Source of the DNA: Lentisphaeria bacterium
GTDB taxonomy: Bacteria; Verrucomicrobiota; Lentisphaeria; Oligosphaerales; JAFGRS01
Reading direction: 5' to 3'
Length of the DNA: 8,305 nucleotides
NCBI GenBank assembly: GCA_016935045.1
Contig: JAFGRS010000835.1
Span: 1 to 8,305, forward strand
The translations under genes and the position numbers were made by a program. This document shows positions 6,201 through 8,305 of this stretch, piece by piece. Position 1 is the first letter of the stretch, and each line of letters begins with the position of its first letter. The notes under the pieces are model-generated. The model had not been told where the DNA came from. It did no database searches and saw only the letters and a list, made by a program, of their open reading frames with translations.

Positions 6201-6372
6201 ACGGCTCGCGCAGCACCCCGGCGGGCAGAGGCAGGGAGACCCCAACCACCGCGGGGCCGGAGACAGGGCCGTCGTTCACAACCCGGAAGTCGACGCCGCC
6301 GGCGCTGCCCAATGACAACGCCGCGGAAAACCCCAGCCGCAGAGCCCACGGATGCATGCGACGCTGTCCCAT
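3295..6372 (-). CDS. Secreted PcRGLX/PL26-like polysaccharide lyase
   Basis: This 1025-residue protein resembles exo-rhamnogalacturonan lyases of the PcRGLX type (polysaccharide lyase family 26), which cleave the rhamnogalacturonan I backbone of pectin by beta-elimination. Residues 1-26 form a signal peptide with hydrophobic core LGFSAALSLGSA, so export is expected. A beta-rich domain follows with the family-like motif RWPDGSVRR (78-86). A helical, likely alpha/alpha-toroid, region spans about 370-770, with IDGDDWGNMTSYDPRTDT (390-407), HETKYYGGS (454-462), PCNRGEMRNVG (527-537) and STEYCHGMM (660-668). His, Tyr and Arg residues in these motifs are candidate active-site residues, not proven ones. 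Residues about 770-920 look beta-rich. Residues 925-1025 look like a carbohydrate-binding beta-sandwich ending DYFEWLPIE. The start is ATG 6370-6372, with GGGGG at 6382-6386 as a weak ribosome site; ATG 6355-6357 is an alternative. Substrate is inferred by resemblance; another acidic polysaccharide is possible. Confidence 0.68.
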   Translation of the reverse strand: MGQRRMHPWALRLGFSAALSLGSAGGVDFRVVNDGPVSGPAVVGVSLPLPAGVLREPLPGTVRLDGRETAVQATVLTRWPDGSVRRAMVRFPVTVPRNAALAGVYPGLMPGGVGASAFERRGDLSGSFRVGSVDVRLAEDRASVFAPGTEQCLAEFVPEGPDLGEPAAPVWTVIEEGPFFLWLRCNRQGTRFCREVDIQVDSEGDLRLTHRLQSRLRGNEWTPDFGFAASLRGATSSATGVGPVRFSGREDHHAFADAPDLIVNATLADGAPAALAAPLALRQRRGTLEVRPVAETAGGGLRLALSRLEPVARENDGLMIQDGQWRVFEVLFSRCGAAELARKLDCPVGGAADWRAYDAVYHTGEPLRLGDPVIRELQETAILHLWRLSIDGDDWGNMTSYDPRTDTAGIDSMVRFNHCMYVWHDAFRGGDPRLRRIARDWSENYRNLSVYWGHETKYYGGSRRGRANRDRKELGAGPGTYMVRFDYALDYVTKGFHSFWLAYEETGDPRFREAAQVQAAWAMAHVPCNRGEMRNVGVIADFAKLHEYSGRPEYLEHALRLWNEFQSKQMPDLMFTQSGKPETGNELYIPNDDFGYRHPFYKPYITQYATNALPYLLALRPDDRRLRDTILACNRWMARAQGPAGGWGYPAPSTAGSGFSTEYCHGMMLAHGIAREDVFLEAVGRTLRTIVRLHARHGIIPSGLNPWERVQGRSDVLQTYRLAADRDAGKDLTHGEIRCASSPDFACYVLVLLRDYLRHRGEETLLASDPITEALLALPTTADAYRDRPLHPWATVRVTHEIAAEGMRLRFHARPVYSSPPIRCTWRFPGGPTAEGSEASWTAGRGGTHRGVLDVTRNGWTISREFAVTTPIGPGDVGRQRWPEGLRLQAESPSGQGGADTPVRLWLDRKGADGGAFSHWDAKGHWLEYRFIVDRPASFLFLAKYACPRDAAREVTLDEEPLGTLALPDSGGYGLSTRDDYGVALLSDRKGPIRTRLEAGEHVLRLTNTDGRGCNVDYFEWLPIE

Positions 6373-6409
6373 CAGGCCGTACCCCCGTCATCCCATCGCG
6401 CCGCTGCGG

Positions 6410-6417
6410 CCCCCCCC
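6410..6417. repeat. C8 homopolymer between two genes
   Basis: Eight consecutive C (G on the coding strand of the neighbours) lie in the 66-bp gap between the small membrane protein gene and the lyase gene, followed by T, G and CCCC. The tract is non-coding. It could slip during replication and shift spacing in front of the lyase gene. No promoter boxes are visible around it. Confidence 0.6.
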
Positions 6418-6438
6418 TGCCCCAGGTCGACCCTCTGG

Positions 6439-6882
6439 CTACTCCGCCAGCCGCACCAGACCCAGCATCGCGGCGGTGACCAGAGCCGCGCATACCAGGC
6501 ACAACAGGGCCCAGAAGGGCTCCCTGCGGCCGCGGCGCAGATACGCCGCCGCGGCCGCCAGAAAGGCCGGGGCCGCGCTGACGCAGCCGATGACCAACCC
6601 CAGTTGCACGATGCCGTCGCCGCGCGTCAGGTTCTCCAACCAGAAGTGCGCCCCCGGAAAGCCGCCGGGAAGCTCGCCCCAGACCGTGTCCGGTCCCGCC
6701 CCCTGCCAGATGCGGAAGAAGAGGCCCTGGGGCGCGAGGCAGTTGCCGCGCGGCCAGGCGATGGCCAGGAAGGGGCCGAGGATGCAGAATCCGGTGGCGA
6801 CCAGGGAGAGCACGTAGATCACGCTGCCGTAGGCGTGATGGGCGGCGGGTTGCACGGCCTGTCGTTCCTGCGCCTCGCTCAT
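6439..6882 (-). CDS. Small three-helix membrane protein, exporter partner (DUF1634-like)
   Basis: This 147-residue protein has three predicted membrane helices: about 19-43 (GSVIYVLSLVATGFCILGPFLAIAW), 88-114 (RGDGIVQLGLVIGCVSAAPAFLAAAAA) and 121-145 (EPFWALLCLVCAALVTAAMLGLV). A 40-residue aromatic and Gly-rich loop separates helices one and two, and RRGRR (117-120 region) suits a cytoplasmic turn. The layout recalls DUF1634 proteins, which often sit beside TauE/SafE permeases, but I cannot confirm membership by eye. Its ATG overlaps the permease stop as ATGA (6879-6882), and GAGGAGA at 6889-6895 lies 6 nt upstream. Translational coupling and a shared complex are therefore likely. The frame continues open far upstream inside the permease gene, but that is an out-of-frame shadow. 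The protein's function is unknown; an accessory subunit of the exporter is the simplest guess. Confidence 0.85.
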   Translation of the reverse strand: MSEAQERQAVQPAAHHAYGSVIYVLSLVATGFCILGPFLAIAWPRGNCLAPQGLFFRIWQGAGPDTVWGELPGGFPGAHFWLENLTRGDGIVQLGLVIGCVSAAPAFLAAAAAYLRRGRREPFWALLCLVCAALVTAAMLGLVRLAE

Positions 6883-8120
6883 GCGGTGTCTCCTCTCTTG
6901 GCGCTGCGTCTCAGGACAATCACGATGACCCATGCCATGATGGCCAGCAGGACGGTCACATGCACGCTGCCGGGGACAGCCCCCATGACGCCGAGCTTCC
7001 TCAGGCCGTTGGTCACGAGTCCGAAGCTGGTATGGATCAGGATGCCGATGAGAAGATAGCGGATGGATTCCGCGCGCACGCGGATGAGCACGTGGGCTCC
7101 GAGGATGCCGCCCAGCACCTGGCCGGCCAACCAGGGCGCCGCGAAGAGAGGGATGACCGCGCCCGCGAAGAAGTACGGCCAGACGGTGATGCAGTCGCCC
7201 ATACCGATCACGATGCCGCTGATGGACGCCGCAACCTTCAGCGGGACCCCCATGATGCAGTTGATGGCGGGGACGATGGCCCAACCGGCGCCGAGACCGA
7301 AGAACCCGGACATGACGCCCAGCACGGCCATGGTCGCCATGCCCCACCCGATCCGCGTGACGGGGTAGTCGACCACGCGGTCCACGGACGGCTCGTAGTA
7401 GGGATTGCCGACCCTCAGCCAGCGGCTGAAGCGATCGATCCGGCGCACCTGCGGCCATTCCATCTTGACGCCCCCGGCGATGAAGTAGACCGCGAGCAAC
7501 AGCACGATCGTCCCGAGGGCGAGGCGGATGCCGCCCTCCCCGGTCGATCCCATGTGCCGCGAAACCCAGATCGCCCCCTGGGCCCCCGTGAAGCCCCCGA
7601 TTCCGTACCCGAGGTTGCACAGGATCGCCAGTTTGAGGTTCCCGATGCCCCGCTTCAGGAAAGGGCCACTCGAAACCAACCCGCTGAACATGGCGACCAG
7701 AAGCCCCGTTGCCCGCACGATCAGGCTGTTGACGGGGGTGAAGGCAAGCATGATCGGCGTGTAGATCACGCCCCCGCCGATCCCGGCCAGTACCGCGATC
7801 ACCGCGATGGCAAAACTCAACAGAAAGAAGCCGAACATCAACAGGGTCACGCTCGACAGGGCCATGCCCCCCGGCGGAATCTCCGCACCCCGGGTGATGA
7901 ATAGCAGGGCCACGTAGGATACCACCACCGTGAACGTCATGGTGACCAGCTCGAGCCACGGCGAACGCAGGACCCTGGACCACCCCCCGACCCTGACCGG
8001 TTCTCCCCCCTCAGGCTGCGGAGAAGAGACGCCGGAGTTCGAAACGGACACGCGAGCAGTAGACATGAGCCATCCATTCCCGTAGCGCGCGCTGACCGCC
8101 ATGCCGCCGCGCGGTTCCAT
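6879..8120 (-). CDS. TauE/SafE-family membrane transporter, long type
   Basis: This 413-residue protein belongs to the TauE/SafE family (PF01925) of inner-membrane permeases, known or proposed to export sulfite, sulfoacetate and other organic anions. It has two related halves. The first has LAGIGGGVIYTP (111-122), followed by VNSLIVRATGL. The second has FFGLGAGWAIVPAINCIMGVPLKVAASIS (273-301), the matching Gly-rich motif and P-x-K/V-A-A-S helix. Eight or nine membrane helices are apparent between 57 and 403. A hydrophilic linker of about 38 residues (218-255, with WLRVGNPYYEPSVDRVVDYP) joins the halves, making it longer than the usual 250-residue members. ATG 8118-8120 is preferred because CCTCC at 8129-8133 gives a perfect GGAGG with an 8-nt spacer. 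ATG 8064-8066 would give 395 residues and start closer to the first helix, but has only a weak ribosome site. The last codons overlap the next gene by four bases. The substrate is unproven. Confidence 0.9.
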   Translation of the reverse strand: MEPRGGMAVSARYGNGWLMSTARVSVSNSGVSSPQPEGGEPVRVGGWSRVLRSPWLELVTMTFTVVVSYVALLFITRGAEIPPGGMALSSVTLLMFGFFLLSFAIAVIAVLAGIGGGVIYTPIMLAFTPVNSLIVRATGLLVAMFSGLVSSGPFLKRGIGNLKLAILCNLGYGIGGFTGAQGAIWVSRHMGSTGEGGIRLALGTIVLLLAVYFIAGGVKMEWPQVRRIDRFSRWLRVGNPYYEPSVDRVVDYPVTRIGWGMATMAVLGVMSGFFGLGAGWAIVPAINCIMGVPLKVAASISGIVIGMGDCITVWPYFFAGAVIPLFAAPWLAGQVLGGILGAHVLIRVRAESIRYLLIGILIHTSFGLVTNGLRKLGVMGAVPGSVHVTVLLAIMAWVIVIVLRRSAKRGDTA

Positions 8121-8210
8121 ACCATGCCCCTCCCCGGAGCGTCGGCAAGCGCAGCGCCGAAGGAACACCGTGGCGGAGGGCGCCGGCGCGAGGCCCGCCC
8201 TTCACCAGCC

Positions 8211-8243
8211 GCCGGCACTTCGCGCCGCACGCGGGATGCCGGC
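8211..8243 (-). terminator. Hairpin after the right-edge partial gene
   Basis: GCCGGCA (8211-8217) pairs with TGCCGGC (8237-8243), and inside CGCG (8221-8224) pairs with CGCG (8230-8233) around a 5-nt loop, with a symmetric 3x3 internal loop. It starts 6 nt after the TGA of the minus-strand partial frame, the right place for a terminator or 3'-end stabiliser. There is no U-run, so read-through into the permease gene remains possible. Confidence 0.35.
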
Positions 8244-8249
8244 CCGGGC

Positions 8250-8305
8250 TCACCGGGGCACCCAGCGGACGTTGCGGAACATGGCTCCCGCACTGCCCCA
8301 GGCAT
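8250..8305 (-). CDS. C-terminal end of an unidentified protein (partial)
   Basis: Only the last 17 codons and the TGA (8250-8252) are inside the window, reading AWGSAGAMFRNVRWVPR. The peptide looks like a real protein end: it alternates hydrophobic and polar residues like a final beta-strand, and FRNVRW recalls the last strand of secreted beta-sandwich proteins such as LamG or DUF1080-type domains. That resemblance is a guess from a very short piece. The frame runs in the same direction as the permease gene and ends 129 bp before its start, so it would be the upstream neighbour. A chance open frame cannot be excluded. Confidence 0.4.
   Translation of the reverse strand, partial: AWGSAGAMFRNVRWVPR

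Noticed and set aside
6883..7983. Upstream extension of the small membrane protein frame to 514 codons
   Set aside because: The extension is out of frame inside the permease gene, His/Gly/Arg-rich and without domain character. The ATG at 6882 has its own ribosome site.
7937..8305. A 122-codon minus-strand frame at the right edge
   Set aside because: It overlaps the permease start in another frame and reads as Arg/Pro/Ser-rich sequence. The 8250-8305 frame is a more protein-like alternative.

Overview
This is GC-rich bacterial chromosomal DNA. The coding content fits a member of the PVC superphylum (Verrucomicrobiota, Lentisphaerota, Kiritimatiellota or Planctomycetota), but that is an inference. 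It rests on three things: a large secreted protein resembling PcRGLX/PL26 rhamnogalacturonan exolyases, a long-type TauE/SafE permease, and a 33-bp tandem repeat whose readings (GEAPAEP on one strand, SAGASPS on the other) I remember as a dispersed element in genomes of this group. No rRNA, tRNA, transposase, phage gene or CRISPR array is visible.

Layout, left to right. Positions 1-107 hold 2.6 copies of the 33-bp repeat. Positions 138-1608 hold a two-gene minus-strand unit: a GNAT acetyltransferase (1120-1608) followed by an unrecognised helical, TPR-like protein (138-1064). A good sigma-70-like promoter lies at 1731-1758, and the leader between it and the acetyltransferase is strongly base-paired. 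The divergent gene at 2062-2919 is a complete ten-helix EamA/DMT transporter on the plus strand. The convergent intergenic space at 2920-3294 has no credible gene but an unusual density of perfect inverted repeats, ending in a 52-bp element that can fold as a perfect three-way junction.

The right half is a minus-strand cluster that reads from high to low coordinates: the last codons of an unidentified protein (8250-8305), a TauE/SafE-type anion exporter (6879-8120), a small three-helix membrane protein that overlaps it by four bases (6439-6882), and the 1025-residue PL26-like secreted enzyme (3295-6372). The exporter and the small membrane protein are almost certainly translationally coupled and may form one transport unit. 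The lyase follows after 66 bp and could share the transcript. A working idea is that the cluster couples breakdown of an acidic, possibly sulfated, polysaccharide to export of a sulfur oxyanion or organic anion. That link is inferred only from gene order.

No clear new multi-gene system is visible. The observations most worth following are the palindromic elements between the convergent genes, the GEAPAEP repeat, and the pairing of the exporter with the lyase.
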